Made by a program: the position numbers and the translations under genes. A model generated the notes under the pieces. The model was not told the DNA's origin. It made no database searches and was given only the letters and a program-made list of their open reading frames with translations. A stretch of DNA of 64,000 bases from NCBI GenBank assembly GCA_027625915.1, contig JANTQA010000021.1, positions 2,294,001-2,358,000 of the forward strand. Reading direction: 5' to 3'. This document shows, in pieces, positions 11,585-22,719 of this stretch. The first letter of the stretch is position 1. The number at the start of each line of letters is the position of its first letter. This DNA comes from Anaeramoeba flamelloides (Eukaryota > Metamonada > Anaeramoebidae).

Positions 11585-11782
11585 CAGTCAGTTCCACCTT
11601 TAAGATACAAACTTTCAACGAAATTTAAGGCACAAAAAAAATCCCAAATTTAAACACATTTTTTTAGAATTTTTAAATCTACATATTATTTTACTTGGAT
11701 TTCAAATATGTGCCTTAATTTGAGATTGTTTTTATGCCCTAAATTTCCTTCAAATTTCATGTCTTAAAAATGGAACTGATTG
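11585..11782. mobile_element. Tc1/mariner-like MITE, copy 2
   Basis: 198 bases flanked by TA on both sides, with ends starting CAGTCAGTTCCAC and, reversed, CAATCAGTTCCAT. The terminal inverted repeats extend about 60 bases through ACGAAATTTAAGGCAC. TA duplication and a CAGT end fit the Tc1/mariner superfamily. No transposase, so it is non-autonomous. Confidence 0.82.
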
Positions 11783-12274
11783 TATAATGTCAATAAATGA
11801 AGCTTAATTTAAATTAAAAAAATAATATTTTCAATTAAGTTTGACTAGATCTTTGAGTTTTTTTAATCTTATAATTAGGAATGTATTTTTAAACTTGAAA
11901 TCAAATTATATTTATCAATTAATTAGCAGGTTATTTTAAAAAATTGAGGACCATTTCAAAAACTATTTTTTTATTGTTCTCCATTAAAACTTGTTTCAAG
12001 TTTTCATATTTTAAAAAGGTATCGACTTTTTTGAAATTAAAACGTTTAAAAAATCTTATTTTCGAAAAATGATTTTCAAAGCTTTGAATGTGAGGTAGAG
12101 ATTATATTTTGAAGTTAAAGTTCTTTTTCAGAACTGCTAATGAACTATTTTTAACACTTCCAACTTACTATTCAAATTTTCAAGGTTTCATTGGATGAAC
12201 TACATTATTTCTGATTGAATATCATTTTTTTCATCTATAGTCACAAAAAAACACCTAAATGGGTAGAATTAATA

Positions 12275-12467
12275 CAGTCAGTTTCACTTTTGAGAAACAA
12301 ACTTTCAACAAAATTTAAGGCACAAAAAAATATCAAATTAAAGCACATTTTTTGGAATTTTTTTTGACAAATTATTTTACTAGAATTGGAATTTTGTGCC
12401 CTAATTTGAGATTTTTTTTGTACTTTAAATTTCGTTCAAGTTTGTGTCTTAAAAGTGGAACTGACTG
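12275..12467. mobile_element. Tc1/mariner-like MITE, copy 3
   Basis: 193 bases flanked by TA. The ends are CAGTCAGTTTCACTTTTGAG and, reversed, CAGTCAGTTCCACTTTTAAG. Interior similar to copy 2. It lies about 500 bases from copy 2. Confidence 0.82.
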
Positions 12468-12699
12468 TATTAAAAAATGGTTCTATGTTCCAAAGAACCA
12501 TTAATACTCAGAATAAATAATCTTGTCAATTTGAATCACTAGGAATAATAAAAATTGAATTTTAATAGAATTTAAACAAAACCCTTCTTAATTAATACAG
12601 TCGATCTGAATTCTTGGAGAATTAGTCAGATTATCTTTCTTACTGTGTTAAATAATATCTCTAATTCAAATTAGGGAATTATCTTGAAGTACCTTCAAG

Positions 12700-13080
12700 T
12701 ACAGACAAGTATCTTATTTTTTAGAAATTTCAAAAGAATTGATTAAATCTATTAATTTCCTCAATTCTTTTAAATTCTGGAAAAAAAAAGGTGGTTTTCT
12801 TGATTTTTTACTTGTTTTTGTTGTTAAGTCTTCTAGGTTTTTTTGAGGTTTTCTATTTTATTTCAAAAATTAAAAAAAAAACTAACGAGAGTGTAATAGG
12901 TTTTCTGTTTGATTTGTAAACTCTAACAATTTTCAAAATAAACAGAAAACTCCAGAAAATCAAATTGTGGTTTTTTTGAATTTTGATTGAAATAAACCGA
13001 AAATTAAATAAATTTTCTAATCAAAAAAAAAACCAAAAAAAAAAACCCAACTTTCCGTTTGTAAATTAATTTCCTCCAAA
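12700..13080. repeat. Composite AGGTTTTTTTGAGG repeat, copy 1
   Basis: Contains TTTTAAATTCTGGAAAA, TTTTTTTGAGGTTTTCTAT and AAATTTTCTAATC modules that recur in mixed orientation at 29590-30070, 39600-39760, 52230-52610 and 57010-57480. Modules are arranged as local inverted repeats, and no protein is encoded. Confidence 0.55.
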
Positions 13081-13349
13081 ATAAAAAAAACAAAAAAAAA
13101 GTCAATATTTATCAATTTATTTTAATTTTTTCAGAAATCTGAATGGAAAACTGCAAGGCAAATATATTGATAGGTAGTAACTCATAAATTTTGGTTTTCA
13201 TGTTTATCAATTAAAATATTTATTCCCCTTTTACGCTATTACATAAAAAAAAAAAATAAATTGTGATTTAAAAGTTCTAAAAAAAAAACAAAGTATAATG
13301 AAAAATAGTAATTAAAAACCCACAAATCACATTTTTCATTAACTTACCA

Positions 13350-13510
13350 ACCAATTTGTTTTACACTCTTTAATATGGATTTCTGAAAAATGGAAAAAAA
13401 TGTATTGACAAAAATTACCTTCGAGGAAATACTATTAAAACCCATACAAAGACCAAGAATGATCGTCTTAAGAACCAAACTAACAATTCTGTACACCCAA
13501 CTCAAGATAA
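13350..13510 (-). other. Possible pair of small exons
   Basis: The minus strand reads KKVILSWVYRIVSLVL and IILGLCMGFNSISSK, then a GTAATT donor, a TTTTTCAG acceptor and KSILKSVKQIG, then GTAAGT, all in one consistent phase. The first stretch could be a membrane helix. No start codon or continuation was found, so a gene is not established. Confidence 0.25.
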
Positions 13511-13713
13511 CCTTTTTTTCTTTTTCAGAGTTTGTAAACCTTAAGTTTTTGATTTCCAAATAAAAGTTTCAACTTTTATTTTTCTTAAAGGAAGAAAATT
13601 GATTTATTCATCAAAACCTCGGGTTGTTAATTTTTGATTTAAGGTGAATTGAAATCTTGCTTTAGATATTTGTATTTCAATAAAATCAATATTTGATTCC
13701 AATTTTTAAATTA

Positions 13714-13876
13714 CTGGTATTTGAATTTTATCTGGAAAAGATTTTCACTTCATTTTCAATTTCCTTTTTTAAATAAAGCTTCAAATTCCTTGACACTTGT
13801 TTGAGTACTCTATTTAAAAAAAAAATCTCTAAAAGGAAGTGTAAATTCTTTCGCATTTAAAATTCAAACACGATTA
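13714..13876. mobile_element. TA-flanked CTGGTATTTGAAT MITE, diverged copy
   Basis: The left end CTGGTATTTGAATTT and the subterminal TTTTCACTTC match the better preserved copy at 49618-49780. The right end is eroded and its position is approximate. Confidence 0.45.
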
Positions 13877-14226
13877 GTATTGAAGAAATAAATTGTCCTT
13901 TTTCTTTGTTCAAACAACAAAAACCTAACCATTTTTTCCAAAAATATGAATTTGTTGTCTGTAAGACCTACTCAAATAACAAAAACACCCAAATTCAAAT
14001 TTTAATTTACCAAAAATGAAAGATGAAAAAACTTGTTTGCTTAAATAATTATTTGCAATTTTTCAAATTGACTTTACAAAAAGAGCTTCAATCAGAAGAG
14101 GGACAAACCATTCTCTAAAAATGAAGACGACTCCCAAAAACTTCATCAAAATTAATAGCACAACCCATTTCCATTTTTTACTTTTCCAATTATAAATATT
14201 TTTTATCCAAAAATTAAGAGTCTCTA

Positions 14227-15552
14227 ATGACACAAACATGGGTACTAATTCTTGGGATGTTAACAACAGGATCCGTTAATACAGTTTCCAAAAAAGCAAT
14301 GTTTAACACGGAGGCTGTTGGGACATATTCACCAAAACACCATTTTGATAAGCCATTCACACAAACGCTAATCATGTTTCTTGGTGAATTATTGGTAATT
14401 TTGATGTACCTGAGGGATTTACGAATAAAGAAAAAACAGCAAAAGCTTACATACCAAGACACCTTTAAGATTAATAAGGATAATGAGGATGTCACTGATG
14501 TTGAGGAAAGAAAAAAGCTATTGGGTGATAAAAACAAAAAAACAAATTCAAGTTTTGAAGATGGCTCAAACCAAAGTAGTCACGATCCAGACTTTCATTC
14601 AAACTCTGGGAGTGGAAGTGGAAGTGGAAGTGGAAGCGACAACATAAATACTATCAACAATACCAAATCTGAACTCAAAAGCTTAACCAAGGATCCAAAA
14701 AGCAAGCAAATGAAAAAAACAAGTATCTGGTTATTCCTCCTCCCTGCAATCTGCGATGTGTTTGGAACAAGTTTGGCCGGCTTAGGGTTGATGTACACAA
14801 CTGCCTCTGTGTTTCAAATGCTTCGAGGATCAATCATCGTCTTTAGTGCGATAATCGCCGTCACTGTCATGAGAAGGAAATTACATGTCTACCAATGGAC
14901 TGGCATTTTTATTGTCACAGCGGGCCTAGTGCTTGTTGGTCTCAGTTCCATTAAAGGCGAAAAGAGCACAAGGAGTGTCAATAAGACTCTGCTTGGTATT
15001 CTTTTCATCTTGTTGGGTCAATTTGTCTCGGCTTCCCAATTTTCAATTGAAGAACACTTTCTCAAAAATAAACCTGACGTCACACCACAGCGTGTTGTTG
15101 GCACAGAGGGCATGTTTGGAACGATCATTATGACTGCCATCGTCTTACCGATTCTATACTACATCCCAGGGAAGGATAACGGAAGCCAAGAAAACGCCAT
15201 TGATTCAGCAGTCATGATTAGCAATAATTGGTTTTTGGCCTTAATGGTAGTTCTATATTGGCTCAGCATTGCCTTTTATAATTTCTTCTCTCTCACCTTT
15301 GCCAAGCAACTGTCGACAGTGCACAGAACTTTGATAGATACCTGTAGGACATTATGCGTCTGGCTTGTCGAAATTCTAATTGGCATTTCAAAGCCTAAAT
15401 ATGGAGAAACATGGTCAAAATGGAGTTTCTTACAACTCGGCGGGTTTTTTTTATTAGTTTTAGGGACAGCCATTCATCATGGTGTTCTTAAACTTGATTT
15501 TTTACAAAAATATTTTAAGAAAAAATCAAAAGCAAATACACTCAGCAATTAA
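14227..15552 (+). CDS. SLC35F6-like multi-pass transporter
   Basis: 441 residues, single exon, ATG to TAA. It follows the human SLC35F6 pattern closely: an N-terminal helix with TTGSVNTVSKKA, then HHFDKPFTQTLIMFLGE, LLPAICDVFGTSL and TTASVFQMLRGSIIVFSAI. After these come QWTGIFIVTAGLVLVGLSS, QFVSASQFSIEEHF, RVVGTEGMFG, SIAFYNFFSLT and a last helix LGGFFLLVLGTAIHHGVL. I count about ten membrane helices. The family belongs to the drug/metabolite transporter superfamily and acts at lysosomal or other endomembranes; its substrate is not settled. The unusual part is a cytoplasmic insert at residues about 60-160 between helices 2 and 3, acidic and serine-rich, with a (GS)n tract from GGAAGT-type codon repeats at 14604-14640. 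The C-terminal tail is lysine-rich. Confidence 0.9.
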   Translation: MTQTWVLILGMLTTGSVNTVSKKAMFNTEAVGTYSPKHHFDKPFTQTLIMFLGELLVILMYLRDLRIKKKQQKLTYQDTFKINKDNEDVTDVEERKKLLGDKNKKTNSSFEDGSNQSSHDPDFHSNSGSGSGSGSGSDNINTINNTKSELKSLTKDPKSKQMKKTSIWLFLLPAICDVFGTSLAGLGLMYTTASVFQMLRGSIIVFSAIIAVTVMRRKLHVYQWTGIFIVTAGLVLVGLSSIKGEKSTRSVNKTLLGILFILLGQFVSASQFSIEEHFLKNKPDVTPQRVVGTEGMFGTIIMTAIVLPILYYIPGKDNGSQENAIDSAVMISNNWFLALMVVLYWLSIAFYNFFSLTFAKQLSTVHRTLIDTCRTLCVWLVEILIGISKPKYGETWSKWSFLQLGGFFLLVLGTAIHHGVLKLDFLQKYFKKKSKANTLSN

Positions 15553-15742
15553 TTAATTAATTAATTTAACAATAAAAAATATTTTGTTTTTTCGAACTTT
15601 TCTTAATTCTATCTTTATTTGAGGTGGGAATCATCACTTCTATTATATTTTAAGGGTATAGTCAATTACCGTGAATTTGCCCCTTACCCAAAAAATGGTT
15701 TGTCACCAAAATAAATTTCCATTGTTAAATTGAAATTATTTT

Positions 15743-16886
15743 ATTTTCTTTTATTGAAAATCATACCATTAACAAATCATTATCAAATGTTTGCAGATGA
15801 TTTAATTTTAATTATAAAAGGAAATAAAAATTATTTAAATCAAAAATTAAATTCTATAAATGAAATTATTATCCAATTTGGATTGAAACCAAATAAAGAA
15901 AAAACAGTTATATCAAAAGATTTACAAAAAAATTAAATATTTGGGAATTTATTTAGATAAAATCTCACATATAGTCTATAATTTGAAAAAATCAAAACAG
16001 ACGTTCAATAGCTCTAAACAATTATTTAACAACAATTCTTTGAACAATAACTTAAAAGGAAGATTATTTAAATCTTTTATATTAAGTCAATTACCATATG
16101 GATTAGAAATTTTTAATAAAAAAATACACCTTAAATTACTTAAATTCTTGGATTAATTCATTTATTACTGAAATATGTAAAATAAACAGAAATATGCAAT
16201 TCTGATTTACTAACAGAATTTAAATTGAAAATATGGTAATTTCGGTTAATAAAAAACAATTCAAATACAAAAAAAAATTTATAAAAATTTATCTCTCCCT
16301 TATCTGAAATAATTAATAAAATTTAATCAACGAACAAACAATAAAATCAATTGGAATTCAAAAAATTTAAAACTTAAATTGAAAAAAGAAAGTTATAAAT
16401 ATACATATAATGAATTATTGAATTCCAAGAGCTGGAAAGTGCATAAATATTTCACAATAATAAAATATTAAAACTCTTTATTTAAAACTCAAAAATATTT
16501 AAATTATTCATCAAACCCAACAATTCTAAAATTCAGCGCATTTACTAATTGCCTAAACAGATATTACTATTATGTAATAGATAAAAAATCAAATAAATTT
16601 TGTTCTTTATGTTCAAAGTATAAACATAAAAAAATATTAGAAAATATTGATCATTTTTTATGGGTATATTTCCTTCTTATGAAAAAGATAGATTAATTTT
16701 TCAAAATAAATTACAATAAATAAATAGTAATGAATTGATTTTAAACTGATAGTTTGAAATTATTTTCATTAATTAATAATCGTGAAATCTAGGATTTTAC
16801 ACTTAAATTTCCATTCAGAAATTGAAGTCTAAGGGTAACAAGAGTGTAATTTACACTTCTTCAATAATAATAACAAAAAAAAAAAA
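15743..16886 (+). mobile_element. LINE family A, 5'-truncated copy with target-site duplication
   Basis: Flanked by a perfect 12-bp duplication, TGAAATTATTTT, at 15731-15742 and 16887-16898. The element begins inside the reverse transcriptase. QMFADDLILIIKG (the catalytic FADD box) lies near 15785, then GLKPNKEK, a thumb-like region with LKGRLFKSFILSQLPYGLE, and a C-terminal CSLC...DHFLW zinc-knuckle region near 16600-16660. The frame is interrupted several times, so the copy is dead. The 3' end has a hairpin, AGTGTAATTTACACT, then TCTTCAATAATAA and an A-rich tail. No endonuclease part is present. Confidence 0.88.
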
Positions 16887-17009
16887 TGAAATTATTTTGG
16901 TTGAAAAATTCCAATTACAAAAAAAAAATTCAAATGATCATAATTTCAAACAAATTCCATAATCTTCTAAAAAAATTTTAATTTTTAACAAAATAATAAT
17001 CCCACTTTT

Positions 17010-17350
17010 TTTACTCATTCAGATTTTTTTTCAACAAAAGTCAAGCATCTCAATAAAAAAAATTCAAATAACAAAAAAAAAAAATTCAAAAGATTTTCAA
17101 TATCAAAAAAATCCAAATTTTTATAAAAAAAAATTACTTGCTTCTTTTTTATATTTCCTAAATACTTAAATTTCTTCAATTTGAAATAAATATTTTTCTT
17201 TTAATTTAGTAAACAATAAATTTGTTTTCAATTGGATCTAACTTGTGGCTATTTTATAACTTTCTATGTATGAAAAAGTAAGTTTTTGTAACGTTCTAGA
17301 GATAAAAATAACTCATTTGAAAAATAGAAAAAAAATGAAAAAAAAATCCT
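17010..17350 (+). repeat. Dispersed repeat R2, copy 1
   Basis: Shares TTAAATTTCTTCAATTT, TGTGG(C/T)TATTTT and TTCTAGAGATAAAA-TAACTCATTTG with 25045-25340 in the same orientation and 34575-34880 in reverse. Non-coding. Confidence 0.6.
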
Positions 17351-18089
17351 CAAGATTTCAAAAAATTAATTTTTTTCGAATATCGATTTTTCAATTAATA
17401 GATTAGGAAAAGACAAAGAATGAAAATAAAATTAAGTTTAGAAAAAAAAGAAAAATTATCAAAACAAAAATACCTTTATTTAGGAAATTAAATTTTGGGA
17501 TAAAAAATCTAAAAAAATTATTAACGTAGATATTTAAATAAAATTGAAAAGTCTAAATAATTAAGTTGGTTTTTACCATTATTATTATGATTAGGCATTA
17601 CTATTACTATTATTGTTAATATTTAAATGATATTATTTATATTAAAACAATACGCGAATAGTATTATATATATATATATATATATACATAAGTTTTTATA
17701 TTTTTCTTTCTTTTTTTTTTTTGTTTTTACAAGTGAGACAAGAAAATGAATGAGATTACAATAATAATAACAATGGTGAATATACCGATAAAGGAATATT
17801 TAAATAAATATATGCATTGTAATAATAACAAAAATTAAAAAATATAAAAAAATATAAAAAAAAAGCAACATTTCAATACAAACTATTAATCTTCTATTTT
17901 ACGGAATAAAGTTCATTCATAAAATAGAATTTTAACAAACTGTAAATTTTTTGTAATCTTCATCATTATTAATAAATTTGCAATGATTTAACTTTCCCAA
18001 TCAATAATAAAAAAAATAAATAAAAATATAAAAAGCCACTATGATTTGGATAATAAAAAGAAAATTATTCTGTTTTTTGAAATTTCTTC

Positions 18090-20126
18090 TTAATCATCAT
18101 CTGAGTCGGATAAAATTTCCTTCTCAAATAATGTTTGATCAATTGTAATTTTATCAACATTGGATTTTTTTTTAAAAAAATATCGATTTTCATTAGTAAT
18201 TGTTTTTGTAGGGTATAGTTGATTTAATTCTTGTAAATTAAATCTTGGGCGGAGATTAAACAATTTTCTTTTCTTTTTGAGCTTTTTTTTGTTTAATTGT
18301 TTTATTAGATTTGAATTTCTTGGTATTATTTTTCTTTTTCGATATAATTTTTCATTTTTCTTTTGCTTTATATCACTATAGTCTAAGAATTGATTTCCAT
18401 TTCCATTTTCTATTTCAATTTCATTTTCATCTCCATTCCCATTCCCATTCCCATTCCCATTCCCATTTCCATTTCGATTTGAGATATTTGATGAAGTGTC
18501 TTGTGGTTCATCAAGACTATTTTCTATTAAATTTTGAGATTTTGTTGAAATGAATTGAGATTCTTGAAGATGTTTCCATTTTTTTCTCAATGTTAAAGGA
18601 TCCCTATTCGAAAGAAAATTTGTAGAAATTTTATGATAATCGTTTTGGTGAATATTTTTACCAAGTTTCAATAATTCTATCTCTTTATTTGAAAATTCAA
18701 TATTTTGTTTTTCAGCATGTTGCTGGATTGGGTTTGCTTTGGCTCTTTTAGAAATTGAATAATTAAATTTATTTTCAATTTTTGAAACGGTTTTTGTAGG
18801 TAAGAATTCTTGTTGTATCAAATTCCAGTTGTTACCAAATTTTTTTATTCCACAAAGTAGTAAATAATTTTCAGAAAGCGTAAATCTTGTATTTTTGTTT
18901 TGTCGATTTATTTGATCATTTTTCTTCTTCTTCTTCTTCCTTTTCTTTTTGTTGTTTTTATTGTCTTTGTTATTATCTTGATTTAGATCTGTTTCAATAT
19001 TTTTGGGAATTATTTTAGGATTGAATTCGTTTCCAAAAATAGCAAATAATTCTTGGGAAGTAACTTCTGGGCTTTTTAATTTTAAAATAAATTCACCGAT
19101 ATTATTTAAAATCGGCGAACTTAATACAGTTTTCCCAATAAAAATCCCTTTTTTTGCTTTTGATTGATTCTTGCTCTGTGGAAGTGTTTGTTGAACTTTG
19201 GAGTTAAATAATCCTTGTGAAACCGATTCATAGGTTTCAGAGACATCTTTGTGGTATAAAAATTCCTGTAGTAATGTAATACATTTATTAAGTTGGTTAT
19301 GATCACATTTCTGGCGTGCTAAAATTGCTGTTGTGATCATTAATTGTAAGTGTAGTCCGATTTGGACTTTTAATTGGTCAATTGATTCCGAACCAAAACC
19401 ATATTTTAAATGATTTGAATTCTGAATTGTTTGTTTCGAATTAATGTTTTTGTTTAAAGAATATATATTTCTGTTGTTAGTATTATTTTGTTGTTCTTGT
19501 TCTTTTTCCTTTTCCTTTTCCTTTTCTTTTTGTTTTTCTTTTTTCTTTTTCTTTTTGTTTTTCTTTTTGTTTTTCTTTTCTTTTCTGTTTTTTTGTTCTA
19601 GTCCGAAATCTTCTTTCTCTATTTCAATGACATTTTTTATTTCAATTTCAGATTCTTTGTTTTTTTTAGGTTCAATTTCTTTTTCTTTTTCTTTTTCATT
19701 TTGCTTTTCTTTTCCAAAGATCTGTTCTTCTTCCTGCTCTTTACTTAATTGTAGTCTTCTGTTCCGATTTCTTTTTGATGAATCTGAAGGAAGAGTTGGC
19801 CCAAGATCTTTTAATTCTTCATAAGGAATCAGTGTTGGTGGTGATACTTTGTTTAAAACAACTTGGTTCAGTATTATTGGTTGGCTTTGGATCGTAGGTT
19901 GGTTATCAGGAAACAAGTCGTCATATTCTTGATCGTCAAAAGAATCTGATGGGAGAACAAATTCATCATCATAGTCGTTATTAAAATACGAAGAATCTTC
20001 TTCATATAACGATCGAAGAAAGTGTTGATATTCAATACGATCTTCGAGTGGAACTAACGAATTTTGAGAGCTTGGAAAAAAATTACTTTCATTCAGTGTT
20101 GTTTTGTTTTTCTCAGAATCGTTCAT
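18090..20126 (-). CDS. GON4L-like SANT-domain nuclear protein
   Basis: 678 residues if translation starts at the ATG at 20126 (MNDSEKNKTT...). An in-frame ATG also lies at about 20207, but the sequence it adds looks unlike the rest. The N-terminus is acidic, with LYEEDSSYFNNDYDDEF. A basic lysine/glutamate tract (about residues 130-230) could act as a nuclear signal. Residues about 245-310, with QLKVQIGLHLQLMITTAIL, match the region that in GON4L reads QQHVQLLTQ. A SANT/Myb-type helix set follows at about 405-460 (RFTLSENYLLLCGIKKFG, then FLPTKTVSKIENKF). A second SANT-like stretch, with SNRDPLTLRKKWKHLQE, is at about 490-525. A (NG)n run near 550 comes from a repeated hexanucleotide. GON4L proteins are chromatin-associated transcription regulators. 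The overall order supports the call, but similarity is moderate. Confidence 0.62.
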   Translation of the reverse strand: MNDSEKNKTTLNESNFFPSSQNSLVPLEDRIEYQHFLRSLYEEDSSYFNNDYDDEFVLPSDSFDDQEYDDLFPDNQPTIQSQPIILNQVVLNKVSPPTLIPYEELKDLGPTLPSDSSKRNRNRRLQLSKEQEEEQIFGKEKQNEKEKEKEIEPKKNKESEIEIKNVIEIEKEDFGLEQKNRKEKKNKKKNKKKKKKEKQKEKEKEKEKEQEQQNNTNNRNIYSLNKNINSKQTIQNSNHLKYGFGSESIDQLKVQIGLHLQLMITTAILARQKCDHNQLNKCITLLQEFLYHKDVSETYESVSQGLFNSKVQQTLPQSKNQSKAKKGIFIGKTVLSSPILNNIGEFILKLKSPEVTSQELFAIFGNEFNPKIIPKNIETDLNQDNNKDNKNNKKKRKKKKKKNDQINRQNKNTRFTLSENYLLLCGIKKFGNNWNLIQQEFLPTKTVSKIENKFNYSISKRAKANPIQQHAEKQNIEFSNKEIELLKLGKNIHQNDYHKISTNFLSNRDPLTLRKKWKHLQESQFISTKSQNLIENSLDEPQDTSSNISNRNGNGNGNGNGNGNGDENEIEIENGNGNQFLDYSDIKQKKNEKLYRKRKIIPRNSNLIKQLNKKKLKKKRKLFNLRPRFNLQELNQLYPTKTITNENRYFFKKKSNVDKITIDQTLFEKEILSDSDDD

Positions 20127-22259
20127 TAAACATGTTTTTTTATGTTTCAAAAAGGAGTTTCTAATGATAAATGAAAAAAAATGATAATTTGTGATCATGT
20201 CCGACATAAATCTGTTGTCAAAACAACTAAAAATTGGAAAGTTTTTCAAAGAGTATAAAATTTTAAAAAGGTTCTAAGCTTTTGAAAAATTCTACAATTT
20301 TATTTCTAATCTAGTTAATTAATCAGGTTTTTGAAATATTATTTTTACCGAAAAAAGAGTTTTTCCTCAGCTTCAGGTAAATAGAGTCCACGAAAAAATA
20401 AAAATCTAAAATTATATAATGTTGGTTTTGAGAGTTGAACATATTGGTTCTCTATGGCTCAAATTTCCCAAAAATTTCAATACCTAAAAAAAATGTAAGT
20501 TCTTTTCTTCAGTTCTAAAGGATTCTTATAATATGAGAAAAAATCAACATTTCGCAACAAATTTAAAGGTTAAACAATCAATATTCAGACTTCAAAGTTC
20601 CAAAATGTCTGTCTTTATTTTAATGAATTTGAGAAAATAAATAATAAATTTTTCTTGTTTCAGGAATATTTAAAAGACCCAGAAAGAAAAATATCTTTCT
20701 CATTTTTTGAAAAAATAAGTCAATTTGCATGAGTTATCGTTGGTTGAAGTGGTGCGGATCTTTCAGAAAAATAATGAGATAAAATTATCACTATTAATTT
20801 GAAGAAAATTTGATAATACTCTAGATCAGCAGAGTATTTTTTAGAAAGATCTTTTTTTGTCGAAATAACCAATATAATGATTTGTAGTGTTATTTTTTGT
20901 CATTTTTTTAGCTTATTTTTTTAAAAAAAACTTTCTTTAATTTGGAGTGAAAGGAAGATACCTCATAAAAAAAAATTCAATTTGTTTTAAAATAACGAAT
21001 TAAAGAATTAAGAGATTATTTTGACAAAATAATTCAATATTGGAAATTGTTTCAAATATAACAATAGTTATAAAATGTAACTTTTTAATCAATCCTAGGG
21101 TATTGTATTTTTATGGTTTTTGAGTAAATCTTGAAAATTAAAAAAAATTGAAAAAATAATTACAATTAACATCTCTAAATATTAAATTTTTAAACACTAA
21201 TAATATAATTATTTTGGTTTCAATTTTTAGATTTGGAAAACTACAGTAACCAAAAATACCCAAAAATGATTTATTTTAATTGTAATTGTTGCAATAATTC
21301 AATAATTTTCAGAAAATTAATTTCATAATACTAATTGTCCCCAAAAACCCAGGTCGAAAATAAAAAAATAATTTTTAAGATAAAATATGAGTTTTTTTTT
21401 CTTCTTTATACTATCGAAATTCGAATTCATCACCCACTAGTATACCTAAGTAAAATAAATTTTGAAGGTAAAATCCTTGAAATTTTTCAGTAATATTTTA
21501 AATTAGGAATTTGAATATTTTTAAAATTTTTAATAAAAACCCAAATTCAAAAATTGTGGCAAACTTTATTATTATTTTTTTTTTTTTATTCATTTGTCTT
21601 TCAAAAAATAAAATCATTACAATATATTTTTATAATTAATCTATCTATCTATTCATATATTATCTGGAAACACTTTGGTAAAATAGATTATTATTAAAAA
21701 AAAAAAACAATTAAACAAATTTTTTTCTTATAAAAAATCTTCCCCTATTTTTGAAATTTAGCTTATATAAAAGTTATTGTAGTACAAAGCACTCAGAATT
21801 TATATTGCTTTTCCATTTACTTTTTTTGAGTTTCCATTTTTTTCTCTAAAAAAGAATTGTGAGTTTATGTTTATTTTTTTGAAATTTTTTATTTTTTTAT
21901 CCAGAAAAAATTTTCACAAAAATTATCTTTTTTCTTTGAAAATGATTTTTACAATTTATCCGCAAATTTTAAAATATATTTTTTAATCGTTAAACTTCAA
22001 GAATGCAAAATCATCTTTATTTTTGTGTAGTATCCTTTTTTTTAAATCTTATCAGTTGGAAGGTTTTTGAGGATATAAAAAAACAAAGCTTTAAATTAAA
22101 ATAAGAAGTTGATTAATTCTATATAAGTTATTATTCAGTTGCTGAATATTATTTTTATCGTTATTAGTACATACCTTCATAAGTCAAAACTATTTCTTAA
22201 GGTTTATATATGACTTTTAGGGAAAAAAAGGATAATATAATTTTTAATTGGTAAACATC

Positions 22260-22560
22260 AATAGAATCACAGAAACCTGAAAATGAAAAATAAAATCAAT
22301 TCAAAGAAGAAACAAATTAACTTCAAAGAATAATTCATTTTATTATTTTGAAAATAATTTTATTTCTCTTAATCAAAATCTCTTTAGTTGTTTTGGAGAT
22401 CTCAAAAAGAATGTATTTTTCCAACAAATTTTTAAGAATTGATCAATCAAAGAAAAACCCTTACCAAATGTTAGTTGTGGAAAAACTCTAATTTCATTAA
22501 ATCCACCATTACTTTGTCTTTTATCGTTTATTTTCCTTTTCATAATTGATCTTACTGTGA
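22260..22560 (-). repeat. Relative of the interior of the 1718-2223 element
   Basis: On the minus strand it reads AAGGGTTTTTCTTTGATTGATCAATTCTTAAAAATTTG, then AGATCTCCAAAAC and TCTTTGAAGTTAATTTGTTTC, and ends TTTTCATTTTCAG followed by GTTTCTGTGATTC, parallel to 1875-2135. Shown in parts here, the match runs about 280 bases. The 53-bp terminal repeats of the other copy are not found nearby. Confidence 0.55.
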
Positions 22561-22719
22561 ATTATCAGATTCTATTAGTCTTTGGATTAAAAAATGTGTT
22601 GAACCTTTTCTCCGTAACAGCTTCTCTCAGAAGTAACTTTTTTTCAAAAATATTGACGATTTGAAGACAAACTGTTTTGTTCACAAGAATATTTTTATTT
22701 CTATTCGTCTTTCTTTTTT

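Larger units (their letters stand above)
8810..14226. other. Repeat-rich intergenic region, possibly with minor exons
   Basis: No solid gene over 5.4 kb. It contains a TTAA-flanked MITE (8900-9073), a segment near 9500-9800 related to 38120-38420, two Tc1/mariner-like MITEs (11585-11782 and 12275-12467), a copy of the AGGTTTTTTTGAGG composite repeat (about 12700-13080) and a TA-flanked MITE copy (about 13714-13880). Minus-strand stretches at 11422-11494 and 13350-13510 look like small exons with GTAAGT donors but cannot be linked into a gene. Confidence 0.5.
15553..18089. other. Intergenic region with LINE and AT repeats
   Basis: Apart from the LINE copy at 15743-16886, this holds a TTAAGGGTATAGTC end motif at about 15651 like the tips of the element at 34312-34988. 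It also has a dispersed repeat at about 17010-17350 shared with 25045-25340 and 34575-34880, and a (TA)n run at 17667-17686. No gene seen. Confidence 0.55.

Noticed and set aside
14063-14266. A minus-strand frame overlapping the SLC35F6-like start
   Set aside because: It depends on antisense reading of conserved transporter codons, and its hydrophobicity is a by-product.
17667-17686. A centromere- or origin-like AT tract
   Set aside because: Simple (TA)n runs are expected by chance in DNA this AT-rich; nothing else supports such a role.
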